64,000 nt of DNA from an uncultured Kordiimonas sp. (GTDB lineage: Bacteria > Pseudomonadota > Alphaproteobacteria > Sphingomonadales > Kordiimonadaceae): assembly GCA_947503625.1 (NCBI GenBank), contig CANNEK010000006.1, forward strand, positions 30,365 to 94,364. Direction: 5' to 3'. Shown one piece after another: positions 18,346 to 27,530 of this stretch. The position numbers and the translations under genes were made by a program. The stretch's first letter is position 1, and each line of letters starts with the position of its first letter. Below the pieces are notes generated by a model that did no database searches, had not been told where the DNA came from, and worked only from the letters and a program-made list of their open reading frames with translations.

Positions 18346-18625
18346 TCTTCTCTGATTTTCAGCCTCAAAGGAGAATATTATTCCAAATTCGCAATTTACA
18401 GAATTGTATATCAATTTCTTCCATATCTATCATGTCACTCATGCTCTGATAAAATGAGATTACGATTGCTTACTTCAGCTCTCAAGCAGAGGTAGGCCCT
18501 GTTTATTCTTCGATGCAACAAGCGCTGCCATATAGAGAACTGACCTAACCTCTGGCTGAACCGCCTCGAACAACCAAAGCTTGAGTAATTATCAAATGAA
18601 ATGGGCAGAAAAGGAGCGAATGTGG
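18346..18625. other. Intergenic region after site B
   Basis: About 280 bp with no supported gene. It links the arm of site B to the decayed hydrolase fragment and is probably degraded DNA. Confidence 0.4.
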
Positions 18626-18886
18626 TTAAGAGTAGCTCACGAGAAGCTGTTCCTGTACGCCCAGTCCTTCAATGCCTAAGGGCATACGCTGTCCTGCCTT
18701 CAAATATAAGGGTGGTTTTTGGCCTAAGCCGACACTGGCCGATGTGCCGGTTGAAATAATATCGCCAGGCTGCAAGCTCATAAATTGGGAAATATGCGAA
18801 ACCAAATGGGCCACATTAAAAATCATCGTTTTTGTCGAGCCATTGCAGCGCATATCCGCCGTATCCGGTGATAGAATAAAAGTCAT
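18626..18886 (-). pseudogene. Fumarylacetoacetate hydrolase-family gene, C-terminal remnant
   Basis: 86 codons match the end of FAH-family hydrolases: MIFNVAHLVSHISQFMSLQP, PGDIISTGT, KPPLYLKAG and GIEGLG in the expected order. The family is normally ~280 residues or longer; the metal-binding and catalytic front part is missing and replaced upstream by unrelated DNA. No ribosome site is evident. Such enzymes cleave acylpyruvates or sugar-derived diketo acids, so the intact ancestor was probably catabolic. Confidence 0.8.
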
Positions 18887-19055
18887 GATGGACAGCGATC
18901 TAAGATCAGGCGCAGATATCGCATGTGCTTTAGCTTCCGCGGCAGAATTTATCTTCCTTGGCCGTCCCTTTGTATACGGCGTGGGTGCGTTAGGTCATAA
19001 AGGCGACCATCACACAATCAATATTTTAAAAACCCAATTTACAGCAAGTGCTTGA
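18869..19055 (+). pseudogene. FMN-dependent alpha-hydroxyacid dehydrogenase, C-terminal remnant
   Basis: The frame ending at TGA 19053-19055 encodes a tail typical of lactate/glycolate dehydrogenases of the LldD family: VMMDSDLRSGADI corresponds to the FMN-phosphate loop (usually DGGIRRGTDV), followed by GRPFVYGVGALGHKG. Only ~60 of ~380 residues remain and the usual DGG is SD. It abuts the FAH remnant in opposite orientation, so two truncated genes were joined by a deletion or recombination. Confidence 0.75.
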
Positions 19056-19195
19056 ACAACTACGCTGCCAAAAATCACTGACCTCCCCCCCAGCATCTGA
19101 TCAGCTTGCCTCGGTTCAACGCATGTGAGACAGGATAGATATATTGCAACTCTCCATTTCTGACCGGGCGTTGCCAAAACTCGGGGCGGCGTAGA

Positions 19196-22100
19196 TCAGA
19201 ACTTGTAGCTAAATTTGACGCTAAAGCGCTCAATACTCTCATTGTCCCCTTTGCTGAGCTCATAGATTAAACGGGCTTCCAGCGTGTCGCTAAAATCAAC
19301 GATAGCCCCAAGTCCATATGTTGATAGGCTGTTTTCGCGTTCTTGGCTAATTGTCACAATTGAACTATCGCCAATTACATCTGCAAAGCCGGTCTTTAAT
19401 TTGGGATCATTCAGAGCAAACCTTCGGCCGTATTCGCCGAACAAACGAATATTCAGGTCTCCAAGTTTAATGTGTTTTCCGACAGTAATTCTAGGGTGCA
19501 CGTCATAGAGAACATTCGTTGTTGCTGCCACAAGCGTATCAAGTTGTTCGCTTCCGCTTTCTTCATATCCAAATTGATGAATAAGGAAAGAGTCGAGATC
19601 AACTTTGGGAGTGATATCCAGCCATGTGGTTTCGAGCCGATACCCAGCTCTTATGCGTGCTGAAATTGAAACATTCTCTCGCTTGGAGAAAGTCGTGCCC
19701 AAATTGCCTAAAGTGGAGCTGTTTGTCGCTCTGTTATTGTCAGACCAGGCGTAATGCCCTGTTAATGCAAAAGAGCTGAAAAACGGGCCATCAATATATT
19801 TATAGATTGCACCGATATTCAAACGTTCGCCGTCAGCAACACCAGAACGCCGGGTAACATCAGACCTGTCGTACCCAAAGGTAAGACCAAGGTAATTGTC
19901 TTCTGACAATTCGGTCTGATAACCGACATAATAACTGGTAATGTCTTCATTATGGTTTGTGCTGTTTAATTCTATGTTGGAAAAGGAAATTAACCCCCAA
20001 GCGCACTCACCTTGGCTTAAGGGATTAATGGATGCCAGAACATCGCCGCCACAGCTGTTCAGATGGTCCGCAGTTGTGCGAGTTGCTATGGCTGAGCTTT
20101 GGATGTCGGGATCAAGTTCTGACCCAGTTATATACCCAAGCTCCTCTTCTAGATTAGAAAAGCCGCCATTTGTCCCTTCATTTGCATTGATTGCATTGAG
20201 GAGGTTTGTGTTTAGTGCCCCAGAAACTGAGCTGAGCGAGGTTGCTCCGCTACGTATATTTTGCACCAGCAAGTTAGCTTTCTGGGCAGTGGCTGCTAAA
20301 TTGGCGCTCAGCCCCGCGGGGTTTAGGTCAATATGGATATCCGTTAGGTTAACAACATAATGTCCATCGCTATTGAGCCCGCCATCCAAAACATAATTGG
20401 CCACAGAACCACCATTCGTCAGGAAGTAGCCGTCAACTGTTTGGGGTGAATTTGCGCCGTCAAACATCACCAACACTTCATACGGTTTGAAATCTGGCGT
20501 TGGCAGGCTTGTTAGCGTCATGAGAATTTGAGCGTTTCCTGGGTTATTTGCGAGTTCATTGAAAGTGAAAGTTGATGCCTTAATATAGTCACCTGTGCCC
20601 TTTGCTGCATCAATGTTCAATGCATGGAACGTATTTGACGACATTACATAATCAAAGGGTCCGTCAATTGATCCGGTCAAGCTGCCTTGGTTGTTGAGGC
20701 TAGCAGTATATTGAGGGCTACCAGAGGACAATGTATAGGCGCCTGTAATATCACCATCTATCCGAGAGAACGTTATTGTTGAGTTGTTATTGCGTAACGC
20801 ATCGATATGGATGGCTGGTCCGGCATCATAGGCGAGGTAATTTCCAACATTTATTTTACTGGTGCCACCATTTGTAATAGATGTGATTGATCCTAAAATA
20901 TTTGTGTAAACACCAGTTTTAATGGTGTTGGTTCCGCCTGAGCTCGTCAGAACAATATTACCAGAATAGCTCTGGGAAGGTGGCTCGCCAAATTGGTCAG
21001 GTTTTAAAGTAGGGTCTCCCACAGAAACCCAGTTATCATGGCCGGTTACCGAAAGGGCGATAGTGTCTTTGGCATTTATTAGTCCATTTATGTCCACGCT
21101 CACTGTACCCAACGGATCATGAATATAAATGCCACCAGCTGACTGGGGCCCAGCGTTGATTACTCCGGAACTGCCAAGCGTAAACCAAGTGGAAAACTCT
21201 GCTGAGCTTTGGGTATTAGAGAGGTTGTTTGAATATACCCCCCAACTTGCGGCCCCGCTAACGGAAATGGTTCCGTCCACCCAGATGTCTTGCGCCCGGT
21301 ACTTACTGCCTGCGGTGGAAGTTCCTGCGGCGAAGAGGTTGGACGATGTATCCAAAACGATACCATGCGCATGAGCGCCGCTTGTCTGAACGGTTCCATT
21401 GCTGCCGAGGTAAAAGCTGTTAGACGCATTGTTGTAATATCCGGAGCCTCCTGCCCCGTCAGTCCCAGCAAGAACGTTATAGCCATCACTGCCAAACACG
21501 GTGAAGGCTGACGTGCGAGATTGAGCAAATATGCCGTGACCATAGTCGCCGGATGTATTGATGCTGCCGTTTAAGTGTAGGGAGAAACCAGCATTTGTAT
21601 AGGCGTCTGTGCCGTCCAACGAATTTTGCACTCTGACTGTGCTGGTAGACGAATCTGTAACTACTGCACCGCCGCGGCCATCAATTGCCTGAGCAATGAT
21701 TCCAATGGAACCGTCGCCTGATGTCGTGATGTTGAAGGTGCTATCAAGCTGGTCAGTAAAAGTTACTCCCATACTTGATCCGCCAAATCCGGAGCCGGCT
21801 TCGATAAGGTAGGTGTTTGCATTTGTTCCGCCGGAGTTCAGAAAGGTTGTGCTACCGCCGCCGCCAAATGACTGCGCCAGAATTCCGTGCGCTGCAGTGC
21901 CTGATGTGTTCACTGTTGTGTCACAGTGTCCTGTAGTAACACCAGCAAGGCAACCAAAATAGACTTGGCCACCATCACCTGATGAACCATGCATGTTCAG
22001 GTTGAAACGCGTTTCAATGCTGTTGGCCGCTGCACTGTTTAGGTGACCATGCAAATCTGTCAGGCCAGCCACACCGCCGCCGCCGCCAATGGATTGAGCG

Positions 22101-25100
22101 ACGATACCGGAAGACAACGCGCCGCTGGTCGTTACAGAGACATCGTGGATATTCACAAGGCCGCCGTCATGACCTGAGCCGCCTTTGCCCCCCAGATCCA
22201 GCCCGTGGTCCCCCGACGAAGAGGAAGAATGCCCTGCGCCTCCGCCGCCGCCAATCGAATGAGCGAGAATGCCGTGTGCCTGTTGCCCTGAGGTCGTAAC
22301 GTTCGCGCCGTTTACCTCAACGCTGCTGCCTTTGTTGCCAGAGGAATTGTCCGCTGCGTCACCGCCGCCGCCACCCAATGTAAATCCAACAGAAAAATTC
22401 GCGAGCTCGCCTGAAGCCTCTTTAAAGTCGATATGCGCGGCACCACCAATGCCACCTCCACCACCGATGGACTGGGCAAATATGCCATAGGATTGATGCC
22501 CTTCGGTAGTGATGGATGTTCTTTCAGCATTTGCTGCGCGGTTGAAGGTGACCAAGCCACCAACTGAGCCTGTGCCTCCGCTGCCGCCTATGTTGGCTGT
22601 GAAGTTATAGGTGCCAATGCCGACGAAGCCGTTAGCAACAGCATGGCCACCTATGCCGCCACCGCCACCAATTGACTGAGCAATGATTCCATAAGACAGT
22701 GCACCTTTTGTATGGACTGAACCGCCATCAAGGTTAGCAAAGACGTTCCCGCCAGAGCCTCCAGCTCCGCCTTTTCCACCAATATTAAGCGCAACGTCCA
22801 GGTTGCCTTTGGCCACCTCTTCAGAACCGGGTACGAACGAGGCATACCTTGTTTCAAGAGCTACAGGATCTGTAGGAATAGAACCTGTCCATGACAGGCT
22901 ATTTGTAGCGCCGCCGTTACCGCCACCTCCGCCGATGGACTGCAATTTAACACCAGAAGACATCACCTGGTTAGTAGAGACTGTACCGCTATCCATATTG
23001 AAAGTAACTGTGCCGCCGTCGCCAGCCGCGGCACCACTACCACCTATGTTGACCGTCGCTGACAGCGCTGAACTCTCCAATGTGTCGATAGTCGATGTCG
23101 ATGTCTCCAGGTTCTCGTTTTTGGTATAGGCAAACGCATGGCCGCCATTGCCACCGCCGCCGCCGATAGACTGCACCGATACACCGTCAGAGCTCGCACC
23201 GTATGTTGTCACGTTGCCCGCGAGAGTTGAGGTCACCGCTCCACCATTTCCTGCAGCGGATCCCGTGCCACCGACCCCCACGGTTGCACTCAACGTTAAA
23301 CCAGATTCATTTTTCGAATCCGGATCATCGTCTTCATCCTCTGCTGGATCTTGGTCCTCTGGAAGCTCTTCATCACCTGTATCAGAACCATTGGCCTGAG
23401 GACGCACCGAATTTTTGATGATTGAACCAGCAGGCGCTATCGCATCCTCTTCAACATCTGGATCTTCCTCGGGTGTCACCGTGCCACCGCCCGTCAATCT
23501 AGAGTAGCTGTGAACTGAACCGCCGTTGCCGCCTGTTCCGCCAATGGACTGAACGACCATGCCAACAGAATGGTCGCCGTATGTTGTGACGGATCCGCCC
23601 GCTTTTATGGAACTTTCTGCAGTTCCGCCAGCGTGCCCCTGACCGCCTTCACCGCCAATGTTTACGCCGAGGTTGACACTGATAGGTGCCTTTTCTGTCG
23701 CGAAATCTACAATATGTGAGCCGTTACCGCCTCCGCCGCTAATTGATTGAGCGGTGATGCCTGCTGACAGCGCGCCATATGTGGTAACGGAGCCTGCGTT
23801 TTCGACATCCACGGAACCACCTGTGCCACCATCTCCGCCCTTACCACCAATGCCGACAGTTATTGCAGCCTGGGCTACACCACCGCCGTCAGCGTGAGAC
23901 GTAACCGCACCGCCGTTACCGCCACCCCCACCAATTGAGTGAGCAACAATGCCACCTGCAGACCGCCCGCCTGTAACGATTGAGCTGCCAGCGGCCAAGT
24001 CCACATTAACGCTTTGACCGTTGCCGCCGTTGCCACCGGAACCGCCAAAGGTCAAATCTACAGATACACCAATCAAATCAGTATGTGCAGCAGCGACTGC
24101 GTGACCCGCATTGCCGCCGCCGCCGCCGATGGACTGCGCCAATACACCTGGAGAATGATCACCTGGCACGTATGATCCGGAGGCGAATGAAAAATCATAG
24201 GATGTCTTGCCGGTTTGGATGGAAGATCCATTGAACAAAGAAACTAAGACATCGCCACCATTGCCACCGGCGCCGCCACTGCCGCCTGTCGCAACAGAAA
24301 AACTACCACCAAAGCCGGTGGACTGGGCAGAGGCTAGGCCGCCTTCGCCGCCACCGCCACCTATGCTCATAGCCTTTACGCCGATCGCATTGAGCTCACT
24401 AGTGGTTATGGTTCCGTGATTATCCACGGTGACAGAGCCGCCGTTACCTCCGGTACCACCTCGGCCTCCAACCGCAACTGCCGCAAACAGACTATGGGTA
24501 TAGGCACTCCCACCATCCCCGCCGCCGCCGCCGATGGACATGGCAGATATACCCGTACCAACTGCCCCGTATGTTTCCAGGGTCGCACCAGCGGCGTTGA
24601 TTGCTGTGACCGTTCCACCATTGCCACCATTGCCGCCAGCGCCGCCGACGTTGTAATGGCTGCCTTCCGACGCGTTAATCCCTGCGAGGCCATTTCCCCC
24701 CTTTGACTCTAGGGACAACCCATGTGCATGAAAACCAGTAAGCGTATTAATAGTTCCTGAGTTGTAACCAAAGGCTATGCCGCCGACTTCCCCATCATTG
24801 ACACCAGTAGAGGAAATAAACATTCCTGTGCCAGGGAACACGGAAATGTCACCATAATTGAAGCCATATGCAGCCCCGCCACTGCTGATAGCGCCGGAGA
24901 AAGCCTTTGTAAGTGTCGATTGAACGTAGCCAGCCCCACCACCATGATCGGCTTCCCATGTCCCCTGATTGATGGTCCAAGCGTCGCCTCCATTCGTGCC
25001 GATAATCAAAGCATCCGGCGACTGGTTGTTACAGTTCAAAAGATAGACATCTCCTGAATTGCTGGTTTGTAGAGGCGAAGTTGACTCAGCTGAGCTTGGC

Positions 25101-25264
25101 AATGACAGGCCGTTGGGTAACGCCGGCAATTGACAAGGATTGTCAGCGCTTTGTGCAATGGTTGGGGCTGAGAGTAGCAGAGCATACAGGGAAGTCGTCG
25201 TAAGAAACAGGGAACGAAGTCTGTTGGAATGCTGCAGTTTATCATTGCCTGTAGCTTCGTTCAC
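19196..25264 (-). CDS. Large glycine-rich autotransporter (type Va secretion)
   Basis: About 2022 residues from a GTG at 25264, preferred because AAGGAGG lies 7 bases upstream; an earlier in-frame start at 25300 has none. A signal peptide (LFLTTTSLYALLLSAP, cleavage after AQSA) precedes a passenger dominated by repeats of roughly 50-70 residues carrying (A/V/H)QSIGGGGGNGG, consistent with a beta-helix stalk. An acidic low-complexity insert lies near residues 610-660 (EDPDVEEDA, DPAEDEDDDPDS). The last ~280 residues are an autotransporter beta-barrel (YYVGYQTELSEDNYLGLTFG) ending in the C-terminal Phe motif FSVKFSYKF. No passenger enzyme domain is visible; probably an adhesin or surface structure. 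It is the only intact gene of its segment. Confidence 0.92.
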   Translation of the reverse strand: MNEATGNDKLQHSNRLRSLFLTTTSLYALLLSAPTIAQSADNPCQLPALPNGLSLPSSAESTSPLQTSNSGDVYLLNCNNQSPDALIIGTNGGDAWTINQGTWEADHGGGAGYVQSTLTKAFSGAISSGGAAYGFNYGDISVFPGTGMFISSTGVNDGEVGGIAFGYNSGTINTLTGFHAHGLSLESKGGNGLAGINASEGSHYNVGGAGGNGGNGGTVTAINAAGATLETYGAVGTGISAMSIGGGGGDGGSAYTHSLFAAVAVGGRGGTGGNGGSVTVDNHGTITTSELNAIGVKAMSIGGGGGEGGLASAQSTGFGGSFSVATGGSGGAGGNGGDVLVSLFNGSSIQTGKTSYDFSFASGSYVPGDHSPGVLAQSIGGGGGNAGHAVAAAHTDLIGVSVDLTFGGSGGNGGNGQSVNVDLAAGSSIVTGGRSAGGIVAHSIGGGGGNGGAVTSHADGGGVAQAAITVGIGGKGGDGGTGGSVDVENAGSVTTYGALSAGITAQSISGGGGNGSHIVDFATEKAPISVNLGVNIGGEGGQGHAGGTAESSIKAGGSVTTYGDHSVGMVVQSIGGTGGNGGSVHSYSRLTGGGTVTPEEDPDVEEDAIAPAGSIIKNSVRPQANGSDTGDEELPEDQDPAEDEDDDPDSKNESGLTLSATVGVGGTGSAAGNGGAVTSTLAGNVTTYGASSDGVSVQSIGGGGGNGGHAFAYTKNENLETSTSTIDTLESSALSATVNIGGSGAAAGDGGTVTFNMDSGTVSTNQVMSSGVKLQSIGGGGGNGGATNSLSWTGSIPTDPVALETRYASFVPGSEEVAKGNLDVALNIGGKGGAGGSGGNVFANLDGGSVHTKGALSYGIIAQSIGGGGGIGGHAVANGFVGIGTYNFTANIGGSGGTGSVGGLVTFNRAANAERTSITTEGHQSYGIFAQSIGGGGGIGGAAHIDFKEASGELANFSVGFTLGGGGGDAADNSSGNKGSSVEVNGANVTTSGQQAHGILAHSIGGGGGAGHSSSSSGDHGLDLGGKGGSGHDGGLVNIHDVSVTTSGALSSGIVAQSIGGGGGVAGLTDLHGHLNSAAANSIETRFNLNMHGSSGDGGQVYFGCLAGVTTGHCDTTVNTSGTAAHGILAQSFGGGGSTTFLNSGGTNANTYLIEAGSGFGGSSMGVTFTDQLDSTFNITTSGDGSIGIIAQAIDGRGGAVVTDSSTSTVRVQNSLDGTDAYTNAGFSLHLNGSINTSGDYGHGIFAQSRTSAFTVFGSDGYNVLAGTDGAGGSGYYNNASNSFYLGSNGTVQTSGAHAHGIVLDTSSNLFAAGTSTAGSKYRAQDIWVDGTISVSGAASWGVYSNNLSNTQSSAEFSTWFTLGSSGVINAGPQSAGGIYIHDPLGTVSVDINGLINAKDTIALSVTGHDNWVSVGDPTLKPDQFGEPPSQSYSGNIVLTSSGGTNTIKTGVYTNILGSITSITNGGTSKINVGNYLAYDAGPAIHIDALRNNNSTITFSRIDGDITGAYTLSSGSPQYTASLNNQGSLTGSIDGPFDYVMSSNTFHALNIDAAKGTGDYIKASTFTFNELANNPGNAQILMTLTSLPTPDFKPYEVLVMFDGANSPQTVDGYFLTNGGSVANYVLDGGLNSDGHYVVNLTDIHIDLNPAGLSANLAATAQKANLLVQNIRSGATSLSSVSGALNTNLLNAINANEGTNGGFSNLEEELGYITGSELDPDIQSSAIATRTTADHLNSCGGDVLASINPLSQGECAWGLISFSNIELNSTNHNEDITSYYVGYQTELSEDNYLGLTFGYDRSDVTRRSGVADGERLNIGAIYKYIDGPFFSSFALTGHYAWSDNNRATNSSTLGNLGTTFSKRENVSISARIRAGYRLETTWLDITPKVDLDSFLIHQFGYEESGSEQLDTLVAATTNVLYDVHPRITVGKHIKLGDLNIRLFGEYGRRFALNDPKLKTGFADVIGDSSIVTISQERENSLSTYGLGAIVDFSDTLEARLIYELSKGDNESIERFSVKFSYKF

Positions 25265-25300
25265 AAGAAGGCCTCCTTGGTTCCTTTGATGGGATGACAC

Positions 25301-25725
25301 ACCGTTTCTATAGAAAAATCAAGAGTTTATTCCGGCGCTGTTGGGTTATTATGTAATGCTACGAGCTGACTCCTGAATGTGTCATTAACCTTACTGGACG
25401 GGTCCATTCAGATACTGGAATTGTGTACAAGGAGGCAGATACAAAAGGGTCTGGTATTGGTTAACAGATAGAGCTGCTAAGTAGGGCGATGGCAAAAAAT
25501 CCCACCAGATGGGCGGGATCTTCTTTTGATGAATGGTGCCGGGGGTCCATTTGACCTGTGACCATTTCGGCCCAAGCGACTGTTCGGGTTCTGATAAAAG
25601 GCAAGGACGGGGAACCATGCTACTCCACGGGCTAAATCCCATAGGATTATCGGTCTCCCGTCCTTCTCTGCACGCAACAAATTGCGTACCTTGAGACTAA
25701 CTCAATTTCCTAAAAACAGCCAAAA
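25301..25725. other. Boundary DNA left of site C with terminator and second tRNA-end fragment
   Basis: 425 bp without a gene. A terminator-like hairpin (ATCCCACC / GGGCGGGAT with flanking A/T runs) lies at 25494-25527. Directly after it, 25534-25565 read on the minus strand resembles the T arm and acceptor of another tRNA (GGTCAAATGGACC then CGGCACCA). The layout repeats that of the other boundaries (tRNA 3' end followed by terminator), but the tRNA identity is not clear. Confidence 0.5.
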
Positions 25726-25885
25726 TGGAAGATACAAGGATTTGAACCTGCAACCTTCAGGTTATGAACCTGATTGATAGTATATCAAGCCATTGAAATA
25801 TATAGGTAATAAATTTTGTTAAAAGTTTTTGTGTGCAATTTTGTGTGAGTCTCGATATCCGAGAAACTCATTTTAAGCCACTTAC
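25726..25885 (-). other. Site C: degenerate tRNA-Met 3' half with att-like arm
   Basis: The anticodon stem-loop is kept with one change (GGTTCATAACC), the T arm has substitutions and the acceptor (TGGAAGATACAAGG) has lost the CCCGCAACCA pattern. The arm is well preserved: GATTGATA, ATTGAAATATATA, TTTGTGTGCAATTTTGTGTGAG (~25828-25850), CATTTTAAGCC. Poor tRNA conservation beside a good arm suggests this is the oldest of the five sites. Confidence 0.8.
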
Positions 25886-26090
25886 GGCGCTTAACTCCCC
25901 AAATTTGGCGTTCAAGGCCAAACCAGCCTTGCAGATGCAATTCGTGATTTACCGAGAGCATTTCCAATACTTCATCTTAACGAATACTTTGAAACATATT
26001 AACGCTGGCCAGACAAAATACAGCCATTCAAAAATAGGTACGTCTGGCCCATAGTGAAGCAACTGAATAGGTACACGAGGAATTCAAACG

Positions 26091-27317
26091 CTATTTCGGC
26101 AGTTCTTTGAACACGTCTGGCGAAAGATATCGAACCTGGAGTTCTCTACCGGCAGGGTAGGAACGCTTGTATTGCTGGTGCGTGAGCGCGATGACGTCAT
26201 CAATGCCTCTGCGAACCATGGAGGCGTCAGAAGGTTTACCCTTATCGCGCCAAGAATCTGGAAATGGGTCCATGCGATCATATTCCAAATACGTAATGCG
26301 TCGGACTCGGTCGGGTCTATCATGGCTGTAGGCATATTGGATATCTTCATCGACATCTCTCGACATATTGAATCTTTTCCCTAGTCCACCCGCGATAAAT
26401 ACATGAAAGCCGATGTGTTGGTCGTTGTCCATCAAGATTATGTCACCTGGTCTTGGTGGACGTGTATTCGGGTCGCCTGGGCCTGTGTTTCCTCGTCCAA
26501 AGTTGTTCAGAAACGCTTCAATAGGGTTTTCAGCATCTGCCGTTCTTTGGAAGAGGTTTCTCAGTCCGCGTTTATTTGCGAGCCCGCCATAATAGGCCGA
26601 GGTGCAAACAGCTTCCCAACAGTTCATGGCGGCACGAGCGTCTGGAAGCGTGGCATTTGGGTCTGCACTACGTAACCACCGTGAGAAGTCGTTGTATGCG
26701 CCCTCTTGCTCCCTTTGGTCTCTGGTTTCTAGATCTTCGCCTTGGCGATTTGTGGAGGAGCGTTCCCCCGGTAAGCCATCTGGCAAGATAGTCGACTTGA
26801 TCCATATTGGCCTTCTGTCCATCAGAGCTGCTGCTCCGATCTGCATGGCCTCCCGAGCGTTTGGCCTCGGTTCAAAGGGCCGTATGACAGAACCGCTCGA
26901 AACGGCAAGAGGTGATGCCTCTTCTGGCAGCTCTTCCTTTTCATTCATTGAGGAACTAGAGGAGCTAGGGAATATGTTCCAAGGAAAAGGTCCATCGTAG
27001 TAGATTGGACCGGATGGCCTAGAAGAACTGGACGCACTGGCGGAACCAAAGGGACCTGAGTTACCTAAGTTTAAGGGTGGAGGAATATTAAAGAACGGAT
27101 CCTTTTTACGCTTTCTTCTGTTATTATCTTCCTGGCTATATTCACTGTTGTGAGCCGTGAACGGACCAATGGAAGCTGGCGACCCCTCACCTAATTGCCG
27201 GCGACGTGGGGCAGCAGTGGCCCCGAATGCGCGGCTGGAACGCCGACTTTTTTCTTCTGGCTCTTTACCCTTATCATCGAATGGACTTTCCTCGTCAGAA
27301 TCATTCTCGGGGAACAT
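26091..27317 (-). CDS. Ser-rich protein with NlpC/P60-like Cys/His domain (paralogue of next gene)
   Basis: 408 residues; ATG at 27317 with AAGGG ~7 bases upstream. The first ~150 residues are low-complexity, charged then Ser/Pro-rich, with basic runs (RRKRKKD), and look disordered. A C-terminal domain of ~250 residues matches the paralogue at 27531-28724. It contains MNCWEAV (Cys ~233), SAYYGGL, PGDIILMD, H-x-G-F-H-V-F-I-A-G (His ~301 and ~305) and YSHD. This order (Cys on a helix, then PGD, then a strand with H.G.HV) is that of NlpC/P60 and related papain-fold peptidases and amidases, so I infer a cysteine hydrolase. There is no signal peptide or membrane segment. Last gene of the operon running down from 31835. 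Specific function unknown. Confidence 0.8.
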   Translation of the reverse strand: MFPENDSDEESPFDDKGKEPEEKSRRSSRAFGATAAPRRRQLGEGSPASIGPFTAHNSEYSQEDNNRRKRKKDPFFNIPPPLNLGNSGPFGSASASSSSRPSGPIYYDGPFPWNIFPSSSSSSMNEKEELPEEASPLAVSSGSVIRPFEPRPNAREAMQIGAAALMDRRPIWIKSTILPDGLPGERSSTNRQGEDLETRDQREQEGAYNDFSRWLRSADPNATLPDARAAMNCWEAVCTSAYYGGLANKRGLRNLFQRTADAENPIEAFLNNFGRGNTGPGDPNTRPPRPGDIILMDNDQHIGFHVFIAGGLGKRFNMSRDVDEDIQYAYSHDRPDRVRRITYLEYDRMDPFPDSWRDKGKPSDASMVRRGIDDVIALTHQQYKRSYPAGRELQVRYLSPDVFKELPK

Positions 27318-27329
27318 TTTTTATCCCTT

Positions 27330-27400
27330 CATCAGTTAGGCTGGGGCGCGATTGCGCACGGTGCATAATTGGCGGGATCGCCCCCGTAAGCGGTCATGGT
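27330..27400 (-). pseudogene. Relic matching the 3' end of the gene at 28724-30397
   Basis: On the plus strand, TCATCAGTTAGGCTGGGGCG followed by CGATTGCGCACGGTGCATAAT aligns with the sequence over the stop of the 557-aa gene (from ~28723: TCATCAGCTGGGCTGGATCG, CGATTGCGCGCAGCGCATAAT) with few differences. In both places the matching DNA lies directly upstream of a gene of the NCWE family. It indicates that the last gene arose by duplication of a block carrying the end of the 557-aa gene. Confidence 0.7.
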
Positions 27401-27530
27401 ATTTCGGTCGCGGGCGTGGGCATTCACTATCATTGCACCGCAATCCGGCCAAAAGTATCAACGAACTTCCACCTGAAACTTCAACGACAATCAGCTCGAA
27501 GAAGCTGCTTAAAACAATATCCTCGCAAGC

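Noticed and set aside
18171..18368. Minus-strand frames across the arms of sites B, C and D as integrase C-termini
   Set aside because: The shared peptides come from the conserved arm repeats; no catalytic R-H-R-Y pattern or longer homology precedes them.
25391..25680. Minus-strand frames of 67-83 codons left of site C
   Set aside because: They run through a terminator and a tRNA-like end and have compositions typical of non-coding repeats.
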